A stretch of DNA of 64,000 bases, from positions 52,384,294-52,448,293 of the forward strand of contig CM055104.1 of NCBI GenBank assembly GCA_029204225.1, read 5' to 3'. Of this stretch, positions 53,301 to 64,000 are shown one piece after another. Position 1 is the stretch's first letter. Every line of letters starts with the position of its first letter. Both the position numbers and the translations under genes were made by a program. This DNA is from Diphasiastrum complanatum. Taxonomy: Eukaryota > Streptophyta > Lycopodiopsida > Lycopodiales > Lycopodiaceae. The notes under the pieces were generated by a model, which was given only the letters and a program-made list of their open reading frames with translations, had not been told where the DNA came from and made no database searches.

Positions 53301-54050
53301 ACTTTTTTATAATCAGCTGACTTGAAATATTGGATGTACTTGAGTTCCTTTTGAGAGGTCCAATTGGTAAGCCAAAGATCCAGTCTAATTAAGAATTTTA
53401 TTCAGTCCTCTATATCAAATGGACAATTTGTATAGCTTGTTGGTAGGCATAACCTTTGATTTCTTCAAGATTCTCATATATCCTCAATCTCCTTATTGAA
53501 AATCTTGACATTAGAGGAGTATGCAGACACGGAGGTTTGAGAGAGAGACAAGGCATAAGACAGAAGGATGACTTCGTCTCATTATTTGAAACATTTTATA
53601 AATAACAAAATTTGTACTCATCACGAAAGGTTCTCTTTGATTGTTTAATCATGGCCACTAGGGCCTTGTCTTTTTTTGCTCAGGGGCATAAATATCCAAA
53701 AAATACATGTAATTTTTGTCAAAAGAGACATTGCTCTTAAAGTTTTCAATTATGTGCCCAAAGATGTTCCTATGAGATCATCTGCTTTGGCAATTCTATC
53801 AAGATACATAGATCTCAACAAAAGAATATCCACTCGATTTCCAGATCCGTATGAAAGGAAGAAGTTTCTCCATGACCACACAACAAATATTGTCTTTAAA
53901 GACAATGCAAAAAATTGAATGTACTCTTATCATTGAATGTATGTGAAATGAGAATTGCTGATGACACATTCTATCTTAAATTAATGCCGTCAATCTAGTT
54001 TTGTCTGACAAATTTACATGCTTTTTTGAATCTCTGATATTCAGTTGATC
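53301..54050. other. No feature recognised
   Basis: AT-rich. The short plus-strand frame at 53676-53918 has no recognisable motif. It may include the 3' end of the transposon-like gene on the minus strand. Confidence 0.35.
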
Positions 54051-55080
54051 TAGTTGTGTATTGAATTTGAGCCTATCTATAAAACCATTGAAATAGCTAA
54101 ACAATATAACTATTCTTTGAGGATGTTCCACCATGTTGTGTATTTCGATGAAATGTTGCTCTTGCCTTCCAATGTGATTTATCCATTACTTGTGAGGACC
54201 ATATACTCAAATTGCCATACTTTTTTGCAAAAAATGATGCATGATGCTTTAATATGTGCTTCAATATTAAAGATTTATGCATTAGTTAGTAAAATAAGCA
54301 TTTAGAATCTATCAAGCAAGTTATAATGAAACTATAAAATTATACTACACATTCATAAGTATCTTACCATGAGTCAATTGGTGATGTGATCTAAGCCCCA
54401 AGCTAATCGAACTACATCAAAAAACTCTGTTGTTGTTTTCTCCAATAGGAGTGCATTTGCATATGAAATTTTGTCTTTTCTAAGCACTTCAACCATCTTA
54501 TCAAGCTTTTTCCAAACTTCAATTTTCTTAAGCCTTGTTATTCCTTTATCTCCAAAGTCTTGTGTTGTAGAAATAACATCTTTTCAAACCGAGTATTGGA
54601 TCCTAGTCAACTTTTAAAAATGATTTGATAAAAATCGACGAGCTTTGATGACTCCTATGCTTGGTTTACTAGGTATGTTTCCTTTTTTCCTCGAAAGCTT
54701 TTCATCCTTTTGTATTTTAACATGTCCTTTATGAAGACCTGCTTTTGACAGGACTTCCTCTAATCGAGCTATTGCTTGTTTTGATGATGACTCTGGCTTA
54801 GTATTCCATGCAAACAATGAAGGTAAATTAATTTTTCTATGATTTTCACATCTCCATGAAGCATGCAAATATGAACATTCTCTAGAGGAATTGGTAGTAT
54901 TGGTTTCCAGTTGGGATCTTCAATATCTCTTGAAACTCTTATGCTCCTCGAAATGTCTTTTGATGATTTCATACAATATAGACATGGATGTTTCGAGTTT
55001 GCTCCACGAGATACATTGAACATACATTTCAATGTCTTCAAGTCTCCAGCTAAATGCCATTCCACTAAAAAATCACAGAC
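54050..55080 (-). pseudogene. Transposon-like protein of unrecognised family, Cys pair and HGG motif
   Basis: Coding character on the minus strand in blocks. 55065-54770: WHLAGDLKTLKCMFNVSRG, ANSKHPCLYCMKSS (CxxC pair) and LENVHICMLHGDVKIIEKLI. 54868-54614: ARLEEVLSKAGLHKGHVKI, GNIPSKPSIGVIKARRFLS. 54575-54385: GITRLKKIEVWKKLDKMVEVL and TEFFDVVRLAWGLDHIT. After a stop and a possible 0.1-kb intron, 54258-54097: KYGNLSIWSSQVMDKSHWKA and FHRNTQHGG. The combination of an SxQxxxKSH segment and an HGG segment recalls multicopy transposon-like plant proteins, but I cannot name the family or reaction. Frame breaks suggest a pseudogene. A host gene with several introns is an alternative. Confidence 0.5.
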
Positions 55081-56944
55081 TGTTTAGTTAAACATTGTGA
55101 TCTGAGAATTTGGTAATGATTACTTATCGTACAGGTTGAGGCATTGCTGCCTTATTTATGCTGTCCTGAAAATCTATTAATCAGAGGCATTTCAACTTCC
55201 TTGAAATCCCTGTATAGGGAGGCCATTTTGCAGCCTGTGCATCACTAATTTGTCCTTGTTTTGTTTTTTTGAGTCAGATCTCTGCTCCATTTTATCCCTG
55301 GGGCTCCCTCCCAGCCTGTCTGCACTCTACTTGTGGCACATTTGCAATGTTTGCAGCCACCTTTATTATCAAACCTCGCTGGATCTTGCTTCTTCTGCTT
55401 GTGTTTGTCTTGTCCTCTTCTTCAGTCTTTTGTCTTTAATTGCATTTAAGTGCTCATTTTGGATCAATGTATCTGCACGTTTGGGCATTCCTACTTCTGA
55501 TTCTTGTAGATCTTGTTCTTTTGATCCATTTCTTTGCACTTGTTCTTTAAATTACACAATTGGCAGTGAGTTCAGGTGATCAACCTCTCTCTTTCCTACG
55601 GTCTTCTCCTTCACTTGTTTACCTAGGATCTGATTTGCCGCTTCCCCTTCCATTAGCTGCCTGTGTGGGAAAGCCTGCCTGCGTCTAATCACTCTTCGCT
55701 GCCTTGGAATCCTGATCACTCTTCGCTCCCCTGGCATCCCGTTCTCTGCCTGTCCATGCTCCTTCTACCCTGCTGTGGCCACGCTCTCCTTCTTCTTTCC
55801 TAACCCTGCTCCATCGACATCTTTTCTTGCTGTCTATGACCCTCTTTCTCCTGTCTGCTTCGTATCCAATCCAGTCCCGTGGCTTGCTGATCTACCTAAC
55901 CTCTGTCTTGAGGCTTTGTGTGGGTTCTGTTGCCCTACCTTTTATTCTTTGTTCTGCTTGTGGCCAGATCTGCTTAGCCTCTATACTCAACCTACCTGTG
56001 ATATTGCCATAGCCTACAACCATTTAACAATTTGCTTTCTTCCCATCCCTGTCTTGATTGGTTGGAAATTGCCTGTAGGCCGTTTGAGTTCCTGCTAAAC
56101 ACTAATAGGTAGTGAGTGTCATTATCTTTTAGAAGCATTTTGGATGTTTGTCCATTACAAGCCATTCCTTAGAATTTCAAAGTCTCTCCTCATTTGACCT
56201 AATCTGGATTGTACCTTGTCGTTAAACATCAATCTTGAAAGGTAAATCCATAAATGAATCTAGGGCCTTTTGTTTATGCATAGTCTTTGATCGACTTTTT
56301 CGCTAAATCCTCATTTGAGGTACAATTCGTAAGAGGCCTTTGCTTTTGCCCTAATTCCGAAAAAGGTCTCTATGAGAAAACATACAGACTATTGAAAATA
56401 CGTGTTTCACACTCTATCACTTTCCTATGTTAAAACCCTAAATGGAATGTGGAGCCTTGAGTCGGGTTAAAGGGCACGGTAAAACTGGTAGCTTGGATCA
56501 TTTGCCCCAAATTGGATTCATACAGGGTGATGTTGCATACCTTATTTTTTTTTTACTCCATGCCCAATGGTGCTTGATCTGCCTGTTTCTTAAACTGTCA
56601 TAAGTCTATGTAAAACCTGTTCAGTTTAACTAGTCTAGGGAAAGCAGAGGAATCTACAAGGCTAGTTGCATTGCCGCCAAGGAAAACACTAAACCTGTAT
56701 CCCTTCTTGCATTGCTCTAATAATCATTACTTATTCACTTCGTTTATAGATGAACATGCAATAGTGGAAGGTGATGTTTAAAATCTATAAAGAACTATAT
56801 TGTTATCTAATTGCTGAACAAGAACTTTGTAAACACTTGCTTCGGTTATTAAGAACTTTTAATAAATAAGGTATAAGCCGATTGATTATAAGAAACCCTA
56901 GCAGTCATTGCCTGATGCATATGACCGTGACAGACCGGAATTGA
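55081..56944. other. Pyrimidine-rich stretch, no gene recognised
   Basis: Strong T/C bias on the plus strand between 55250 and 56100 creates hydrophobic open frames without family signature. An 18-base repeat (ATCACTCTTCGCT) occurs twice near 55688 and 55712. The rest is plain AT-rich sequence. Confidence 0.4.
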
Positions 56945-57480
56945 TGTTACCCCCCACAACCTTGAAAGAGTTGCGATATTTTCTAGGGAGAGTGGGCTAT
57001 TATAGGAAGTTTTTGAGTAACTAGTCTTCCCTCATTTCTCCATTAGTGAGACTCTTGAGAGAGGGCGAATCCTTTTCTTGGACTGTAGAGAACCAAAAAG
57101 CCTTCGAAAATTGATTGGCTCGATCTCTACGATCAATCAGTCCCAAGAATTTATGCTAGTTTGAACTGTAATCGAGATATAGACCGAATCCTTTACCATT
57201 TTCTTCGTATCGATAACTTGTTTAGGGGTCATTTTAAATCCCAGCACATGTCATTGTTCGTGTTCTACTTATCATAAACCATACTCAAGGAGATGATTGG
57301 GCGCACAAACAATATACAGTAGGCAACTGTTTATCAGCGATGGATCATCATTTACTTTAAACAACCAGTTTACTATGCATTTATGAATGCTACCAGTGTT
57401 GTCCTTTCAGCAATGGAGGTGCAATGTTTGTTAACAATAGATGCTTGACAAAAATGTAATCATTCAATCCTATTGTGAAA
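56945..57480 (+). pseudogene. pol: Gypsy RT-RNase H remnant
   Basis: LKELRYFLGRVGYYRKFL and SPLVRLLREGESFSW-ENQKAF are the end of gypsy RT and the connection to RNase H. Broken RNase H pieces follow in changing frames to about 57430, including QPVYYAFMNATS and LSAMEVQCLLTID. The catalytic RT region is missing, and many stops are present. It is isolated: no gag, integrase or LTR of the same element is recognisable nearby. Confidence 0.75.
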
Positions 57481-58055
57481 CAGTCTTATCGTTGTCCCAG
57501 TGAGTACATTAATGATCCAACGAATAGCAATTATATGCATAACTTTTGATTTCTGTCCACAAACAGATGTGTAGAGAATGCACTGCCAGCGCACTTCCAA
57601 AGTGTGTACCATTCACTCATAAACTTTATTTTTTATATGAAAACACAAAGCTATGTATGCAAGCAAAGCAATCATTGCTTTCAGGGCACAATAAAAACCC
57701 CAAGACTGGAAATTGGAAAGTGTATTTGGAGAAAGAAGGGTGAAGGGATTTGGGACACTAGCAAAGTTGGTCATTTATTAAATGAGAAAGTGCTTCTAGC
57801 ATCGTTCCATGATATGGATAGAAGTGAGGCCTCTACTTGATAAGGACATTATTCTTGATGTGGAGGTCTTGAATGAGTAGTACATATATTTTTGAGAAAG
57901 GAGGCTTTTTGTTTCACAAGATGACATGAAGGTGTTTTTTATAGGAGTCAACAATAGCCTTAGAGGACATGAAGGTGGAGTATATAGAAAAAGGGAGGTC
58001 ATCGACATGTGCTTAATCATTTCTCGTTGGGAAGATAAGATAATGTATTTAAAAC

Positions 58056-58112
<57 letters not shown>

Positions 58113-59214
58113 GTGTTACGTGCAACAAAGAAGGCCTAATACTGATCACACAATTGTGTATTTCAAAATGCTCAACTTTAGCATAAAAGAAGTCATAGAG
58201 TTGAAACTTTTTCATGACACCATTGTTGCATTAGAAAGACCATGAAATTGGATGTCATAAAATTGACATCAGTAACAAAGCTGGGTTTAAGTGTGGAAAA
58301 TGTTGCAGGCACAAACATGCACAAAATAGAGAACCATTTTACAGCTAACTGTAACAATGATTGAGCCTGACACTTTTATGCAATTTAGTTTGCACCAACA
58401 ATAGTCATTTTCAACAACGACTTGTTACCACACTATATTCCAACAATAACAGTCCCATAAATATGGATATGTGTGTTGTAGGCACTCAAAGATCTTCCAA
58501 TGATGTTGTCGTTTAGATTTTGGCGTGTGACTAATGTTGATTTGTAAAGTGAGCATAAAAAGTAGAAGAATGAATTGCAATACATGTTTTGCCAATTGCA
58601 ACAAAAACAAAAAAATATTTGAAAACAAAATCTTACTTGAAAGCTTAAACTCTTTTTTGTGGTAATGTACATTTGATGAAAGTTCATCAATGCCCTTCAA
58701 CACAGCTCTTTTTTGACTTATTATTTTGAGCTTCTTCCACCTGATAATAATGTACTTATCTTGCTGCTCAAATTTTTCCAATCTACTCAATTTTTTAAAA
58801 AAGCATAATCAATTTCAAATGTTCTCTCTTTATTTGATGGTATACGAAGAAATTTGTTCTCAAGTTATGCTAGTTAAATTAGCACATGGGTGGAAACAAA
58901 ATATTTGTGCCAAACTATGGCATGTTTCAACTTTTATGGCATCTTGTAGGCGATTTAAAGACATTGAAATGTATGTATAACGTTTCACATGGGGCAAATA
59001 TCATACGAATCTATCTTCTTTTGCTCAACTCTTTGTAGTTTGTGTACACTGCTAAAGCAGATGATATCTACCTTAACAAAAATAATTTTAAATGTACTGT
59101 AGGGATATCTATGTCCATCACAAAAATAAGACAATGCCTTTATGGCCATTATTATAGTTGTTGCTTGTGAATACAATTTATCATTTTGAATACAAATTTC
59201 ATTATGTACAAAAT
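57481..59214. other. No gene recognised; contains CT microsatellite
   Basis: AT-rich, with a 53-base CT run at 58058-58110. Open frames on both strands lack known motifs. Confidence 0.4.
58058..58110. repeat. CT microsatellite, about 26 units
   Basis: Uninterrupted CT dinucleotides, the second such tract in the window. Confidence 0.97.
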
Positions 59215-60342
59215 GTCTTAAAATCTCTCAACAAGGAGTTAGCCTCTATAACTTGTACAAGTGATCATAAATGTTTTAGGCGGTGGCTTCTCCAATTTGG
59301 TTCAAAGTTTTGCCATCCAAGACACTTTGCCATCAATTGATAAGCTCCATAGTGTGCTACTGGCTGAAGAGTGTAGGATGCTTCATGAAAAATCTAGGAT
59401 GAGTTCCTTATCATTGCAAGATGAAGATGATAAAGCAAATTTCTCATTCAAGAGCAAGAAGAAGACCAAGGGATCCAAGAAGGATCAAGCAAAGGAGGCC
59501 AAGGAGGAGGATCAAGCATCAAGTTCAAAGGCAAAGGACAAGTCAAAGCAAAAATGCAGAAATACGGGGCATTTTGCATCCGAATGCTACATGAGGAGAA
59601 CAAACAAGGAATCCTTGCACATGAGGAGGAGAGGATGAAGGAGATCTATTCTTGATGGCATCTACATCCTCACCAACAAGCAATGGCAATTCAAGAGACA
59701 CTTGGTGGATTGATAGTGGGGCAAGTTCCCGCATGACTTATGAAAATGACTTTTTCTCAACTTTACACTCATTCAATGAAGCTAAAAAGCTTTATTGCAA
59801 GTGATGAAGAGTGTAGGATAGATGTTGTTGGTGCCATCTCTTTGTGCCCAGAATCCTCAAAATGTATGGATCTAGAAAATGTTTTTATGTACCATCAATC
59901 ACCAATAATATGCTAAGTGCTGGTCAACTTGTGGAAGGTGGTTTGGATGTCCACTTCAAGCATGGTGTTTGTTCCATTTTGAAGAATGATATTTGCATAG
60001 AAAAGGGATTTAAACATGGAAGATTGTTCAAATTGGAAGCTAATGTTGCCTTTGAGACTGTGAACTTGGCAAAAGAGGAGATCACTCAAGTGGAGACCTT
60101 GTCAAAGTGTGATCTTGCTAGCATTGAGGAGGAGCATCAAAGAGAGGAAGATCTTGAGGATCAGCCTCAAAACATGAGAGTTCCAAGGAGGTCCTCAAAA
60201 ACAAAGGCCAAGTCATCAAATAGCATGCAAATTTTCCATTCAAGTGTGCATCTTGCAAGGGTGGAGAGCTTTGGAGACACTACTATCTTTGATCTGTTCA
60301 TTTATAGTGTTAATAGATATGAATTGACTTGTTTCTTGTCGT
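59215..60342 (+). pseudogene. gag-pol: Copia gag-protease with internal deletion into the linker
   Basis: The gag C-terminal half (FSNLVQSFAIQDTLPSIDKL, then a Lys-rich tail and a partial zinc knuckle CRNTGHFASECYMRR) is closely related to element B. A frame-shifted protease (WWIDSGASS) follows. An open frame 59844-60344 starts in the protease C-terminus (YVPSITNNMLSAGQLVEGGL, GRLFKLEANVAF). At about 60095 it jumps in frame from EEITQVE to an acidic integrase-RT linker (SIEEEHQREEDLEDQP, VPRRSSK). Integrase is entirely missing between them. No LTR of this copy is visible. A Tat LTR fragment begins at 60343. Confidence 0.85.
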
Positions 60343-61260
60343 GATATACCAACATAGAATTGCTAGATTTGTTTATTATTTATGTCGTTCCCCAAGGAGA
60401 TAGCACTTAAAAGCTATTTAATTGGTACAATCCTGACTTATTTCGAATGAAATGGAGTCTGTGTTAATCTGGTTGTCAACAGACATTTAATAAGTAACCA
60501 GTATTACTTTTGTGGTGGGTGTGTGGTGATGACAAATTCTGAACAACAATCTTCTCTATCAAACCGAATGAAAAGCGTCCTACAAGTGAAATGCTATCAC
60601 AGTAGCACAAATGAACTACACTCTGGCTGATTAAGTTGTCACCAAGGATTTGAATTATGTTTGATGCATACATGTACGAACAAACAATTAGTTAATCTTA
60701 TTCTTGAACTATTGTGTTCTAGACAGAAGTCTTCAACAACTAAAGTACAGTCACGGTTAAAAGAACTTAAATGGTTCACAAATATGTTAGAAACATTTAT
60801 CTTCGTTACAAACATGAATGCAGATCAATAATCAATTTCTCAGGCAGGGACTATCATTTCACATGTATACATACTTCTCTATCAGTGATTGTGGAAAATT
60901 GTACCAAAGGGATTTGTTATTTGGGTGTAGAATACAAAGCATTCGCATAGACAAATAAGATAGGTTTAGAGATAGTTCTTTAGAGCAACTTTACGGAAAC
61001 ACAGCAAACGTCTGTAATGATCTATCAAAACTGTTTGACCAGAGGGTGATTTAAGCAATGTAAAAGAGATCGCTAGTAGACCTGAAGTCACTCACACTCA
61101 GTAGTGCTACAGAGAACAGAGATAAGAGAAAATAACCTTGGATGCTTTATTCACTTCTTCAATTTCACACGTACAAGAACTCTCTCTCTCTAAAAATCAT
61201 TCCAAGTGCTTCCCTTTCTGTTGCCGAATAATTTTTCTCCGAGGAACTGAACAGGCCTAT
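60343..61260 (-). mobile_element. Tat-like LTR plus RNase H scrap, second copy
   Basis: Plus-strand 60343-61190 aligns with 800-1610 (for example CAGACATTTAATAAGTAACCAGTATTAC and the CACTCACACTCAGTAGTG stretch). 61195-61260 aligns with 2150-2220, the RNase H part containing CCAAGTGCTTCCCTTTCTGT. About 0.55 kb between these parts, present in the first copy, is missing here. The primer site is not preserved. Confidence 0.75.
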
Positions 61261-61265
61261 AAGAA

Positions 61266-62334
61266 TTGGGTCCTTGTAATTTCGATCTAGGAGAATATCA
61301 CCCTTTCAAGAGTGATTTCACTACTTCAACAAGAGGAGGCCATAAGATCTGCAGCCTCCTCAAGCACAGGGTCAGATCCCCAAGCTCTATATTCCAAAAA
61401 GCAGAAGTTCAGATCCAAAAAGAAGAGCAATATGCAGTCATGATCGAATTTTGACTCAAGCTCGAATTCTGGCTTAGGGTCGAATTCGAACTCTCCATCT
61501 TTCCAACCAAAGCAGGAACTATTCTGCAGATACTACAAGAAAACTGGATATGAGATCAAGGACTACAGAACTTTGAAATTCAACAATGAGAAGAAGAAGT
61601 TGTTCCAAGAACAAGCACATAGCGCTTCAACCAGTTTTTTGACCTAGCAACAAGAGGAAGATGAAGCAGCCTTTATGACCAAGGTCGGAGAACAACATGA
61701 TATCGATTCCTAGTATCTCGATTCTGGAGCAACTCAACACATGACTCACCATCAAGACTGGTTCAAAGATTACAAATCTTTTATCCACTCTTGAGTTGTG
61801 TAACTTGGAAACAACTCATCACATTCACCTTTCTGAGATTTGATTCAAGGTGAAGGAACAATCAGAATCAAATCTCAGAAAGGTGAAATCAAATTGCTAT
61901 CCAACATTTTCCACGTTCCGAATTTGACTAAGAATCTGCTCTCGGTTAGCAGAATTACTAATTTAGGTTGGAGGGTTGAATTTGATACAATCGGCTACAC
62001 CATCCTTGACAAATCTTGGAGAGTTTTAGATTTTGGAAGAAGAAGTGAAAATCTCTACAAACTCAGCCACTATTATTCTTTCAACAGTCAAGCTCTTCTC
62101 ACCTCAACTTCCAAATAATCTGATATGCTTTGGCATTTCAGATTAGGCCATTTGAACTTCAATAATATTCAACAAATGTCGACTCAGAAATTAATACAAG
62201 ATCTGCCTTCTGTCAGCAAGCCAACTTTTCCATGTGAAAGTTGTATAATCAGCAAGCATGCTAGAAGTCCTTTTATTTCTGACTCAGTTCATACTTCCAA
62301 AGGCCTGCTAGATCTTGTACATAGTTTGTTTGAA
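61266..62334 (+). pseudogene. gag-pol: Copia gag C-terminus, protease and pre-integrase
   Basis: From about 61440 the frame gives a Ser-rich gag end, then ELFCRYYKKTGYEIKDYRTL, a zinc knuckle in which three of the four ligands are Tyr. The protease motif YLDSGATQHMTHHQDWF is intact. A 23-bp palindrome (61824-61887) replaces the next protease stretch. GEGTIRIK, FHVPNLTKNLLSVSRI and SENLYKLSHYY then lead to a pre-integrase with MLWHFRLGHLNF and CESCIISKHARSPF. It is related to the element at 50884. Copia sequence stops within LLDLVHS at 62334 and continues in frame as gypsy integrase. Confidence 0.88.
61824..61887. repeat. Perfect 23-bp inverted repeat with 18-base spacer
   Basis: Arms 61824-61846 and 61865-61887 are exact reverse complements, beginning TTCACCTTTCTGAGATTTGA. 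The right arm is normal protease coding sequence, while the left arm stands where other protease codons are expected. Confidence 0.95.
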
Positions 62335-63495
62335 TGTCATGACATACCCTGTGCAGGACATCCCGGTATACACAAGACTCTGGACTTGGTGAGAATTCTA
62401 TTCGCCAAAGCTCAAGCCATATGTCGAGTCATATGTTGTTAATTGCAAACCCTGTCAACTAGCAAAGGCTGAGCGCCATAAGGCTGGTGGTTTGTTGCAT
62501 CCATTAGATATCCATGATAAGAAATGGGAAAGCATATCTATGGATTTTGTAGTTGGACTTCCAAAGACCCAACCGCAAAATGATTCTATTTGGGTTGTAG
62601 TGGATCGATTAACTAAGTTAGCTGCATTCATACCAGTCAAGTCAACTATAAAGGCTTCTGATTTAGCCCAGATCTTTGTTGAAAGATTATTTCAATTGTA
62701 TGGTCTGCCAAGTGACATTGTTAGTGATAGAGATCCTAAGTTCACATGTCACTTTTGGTCAGCAGTATTCCATAAACTGGAAACTTCTTTGAGTCAAGTT
62801 CTTCTGATCATCCTAAATCAGATGGTTAGATAGAGAGAACTAATCAAACTATGGAAGATATTTTGAGGACATATGTTTTTCACGGACAATCTCATTGGAA
62901 AGATTATCTCCCACTGGTTGAGCTGCATATAATAGTAGGAAATATTTTGCTACAGGTTACAGTCCTTTTATGCTTATGTACGGATTTCATCCTAGATCTC
63001 CAGTACATGTTGAGACGAAGTCTGTTAAGATCCAGAAGGTTGCTGATTTTTTGCATGATATGGAAGAAATGTTGCAAGTGGCTAAGGATAGTACTCGAAG
63101 TGCTCAGGATAGAGCTAAATACTATAACGATCTTAAGATATCTCCAAGATATTTTAAAGTTGATGACTGGGTATATCTTAGGATTTCAAAAAATTCTAAG
63201 ACGTTACGTATAGGGAAGCATTATAAGCTGCCTACCCGTTATTGTGGACCTTTCAGGATTGTATGTAGAATTGGTTCTTTGGCGTATGAACTCAATCTTC
63301 AAGGAAAATCGACTACACACCTAGTATTTCATGTAAGTCATTTGAAGCTAAGTTTACATAATGGTGATACAGTTGGATCGGATGAGGATTTATCCCATTT
63401 GGAAGATTGGTCGCTTAGTGTACCTTTGGAACTTGAGAAAGTGCTCAAAACCAAAGATAAACAATTGAGAAATCGTTCAGTTAGCATGATCATCC
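62335..63495 (+). pseudogene. pol: Gypsy integrase with start of chromodomain
   Basis: The zinc-binding region begins HDIPCAGHPGIHKTLDLVR, and after a frameshift the Cys pair (NCKPCQLAKAERH) follows. The core has WESISMDFVVGLPKTQ (first Asp) and DIVSDRDPKFT (second Asp). After a stop, ERTNQTMEDILRTY holds the Glu region. The frame 62970-63500 gives YGFHPRSP, DRAKYYNDLK, VDDWVYLRI, YCGPFRIV, GSLAYELNL and FHVSHLK. It ends in VLKTKDKQLRNRSV, the first strand of a chromodomain that would direct insertion to marked chromatin. The chromodomain is cut at about 63495. The frame shifts make it dead. Confidence 0.9.
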
Positions 63496-63967
63496 AATAA
63501 GCCATTAAGAACGGCTTGTACAAAAGCTCCATATCCTTAATGCTTTCACTAATACATGCCAATTCATCATTCAAAGCTTTAACTCTCAAAACAAAAGCAT
63601 GAGTACTTTCATCCTTCTTTTGAAGACTTTGAAAACAAATTCTCATTAGGGTTAGAATCCTAGATGTAGACTTGGACTCATAAACCTTCTTCAAGGTTTC
63701 CCAAGCTTCACTAGATGTGGAACACTTACCAACTTCCTTGAGAAGTCCATTAGTCACATTCATCTGGATCACATGAAAAGCTTTCTTTGCCCTCCTATCA
63801 AACCTCACTTGATAGTCTCGTGCTAGAGATCTCTCCTCCACACCTACAACAATATCCATCAAATCATTCATCTCTAGAAAAGACTCCATCCTCACCTTCC
63901 AAGTTGAATAATTTGTTGAGGTAAGTCTATCATTGCCTTCCAACATGAAGCCATTTGGGGTTGCCAT
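63496..63967 (-). pseudogene. gag: Copia gag N-terminal part
   Basis: ATG 63967 opens MATPNGFMLEGNDRLTSTNY and WKVRMESFLEMNDLMDIV, then GLLKEVGKCSTSSEAWETL, SRILTLMRICFQSLQKK and LRVKALNDELACISESI. The first 157 codons are uninterrupted. It belongs to the same family as 40274-39018 and 30476. Sequence similarity to gag ends at about 63496, the junction with the gypsy chromodomain. The open frame runs on past it only by chance. The primer site and LTR would lie beyond the right edge. Confidence 0.88.
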
Positions 63968-64000
63968 GTTGCAATGATTGATCTTCTTCTTTGAGCCGTT

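Noticed and set aside
55250-56098. Hydrophobic open frames on the plus strand resembling membrane proteins
   Set aside because: Pyrimidine-rich sequence automatically encodes Leu, Ser, Phe and Cys; no start context, splice pattern or family motif supports a gene.

Overview
This window is nuclear DNA of a land plant with a repeat-rich genome. Almost everything recognisable is LTR-retrotransposon sequence: Ty1/copia with tRNA-iMet-type primer sites, and Ty3/gypsy including a Tat/Athila-like family with a tRNA-Asp-type primer site. Most of it is broken, nested and truncated. I see one convincing host gene, a trihelix-type DNA-binding protein with three coding exons on the minus strand (18512-22063). 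I cannot name the species. One gene with a 2.3-kb intron among many layers of decayed elements fits a large genome such as a fern or gymnosperm, but that is inference.

Layout. 1-2990 (minus): Tat-like gypsy pieces, in which one LTR has pol on one side and a primer site plus gag on the other. 4113-6135 (plus): a doubtful transposon ORF, a copia LTR scrap, a copia integrase tail and the 5' half of a gypsy gag. 6136-9240 (minus): the 3' half of a copia element (LTR, RNase H, RT). 9355-14130: a complete non-autonomous LTR element on the minus strand with 5-bp target duplications and no pol. 14136-18500: non-coding, with a minisatellite and a tRNA-derived SINE candidate. 18512-23600: the trihelix gene, its repeat-bearing leader and a promoter region with four G-boxes.

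26012-38095 (plus) is a three-level nest. Copia element A is interrupted inside RT by copia element B, and B is interrupted inside gag by copia element C. 38096-41140 holds LTR-like DNA, a perfect 30-bp palindrome, an RNase H tail and a minus-strand copia gag-protease. 41140-47340 has nothing I can assign. A CT microsatellite of 149 bp follows. 48205-49501 (minus) is the 3' half of a gypsy gag, abutting the 5' LTR of a copia element (49502-53030, plus). 54050-55080 (minus) is a transposon-like gene of unrecognised family. 56945-64000 is a mosaic of gypsy RT, copia gag-protease, a second Tat LTR piece, a copia-to-gypsy in-frame fusion with a gypsy integrase, and a copia gag running towards the right edge.

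Most notable: the gypsy gag halves at 5719-6135 and 48205-49501 break at matching places, each against the outer end of an LTR of the same copia family and in opposite orientation. That is the pattern expected if one copia insertion was split by an inversion of about 43 kb. Two perfect palindromes (38855-38922 and 61824-61887) and an in-frame copia/gypsy fusion (62125-62442) point to template switching or recombination. No cooperating multi-gene system is visible; the relationships here are those of nested insertions.
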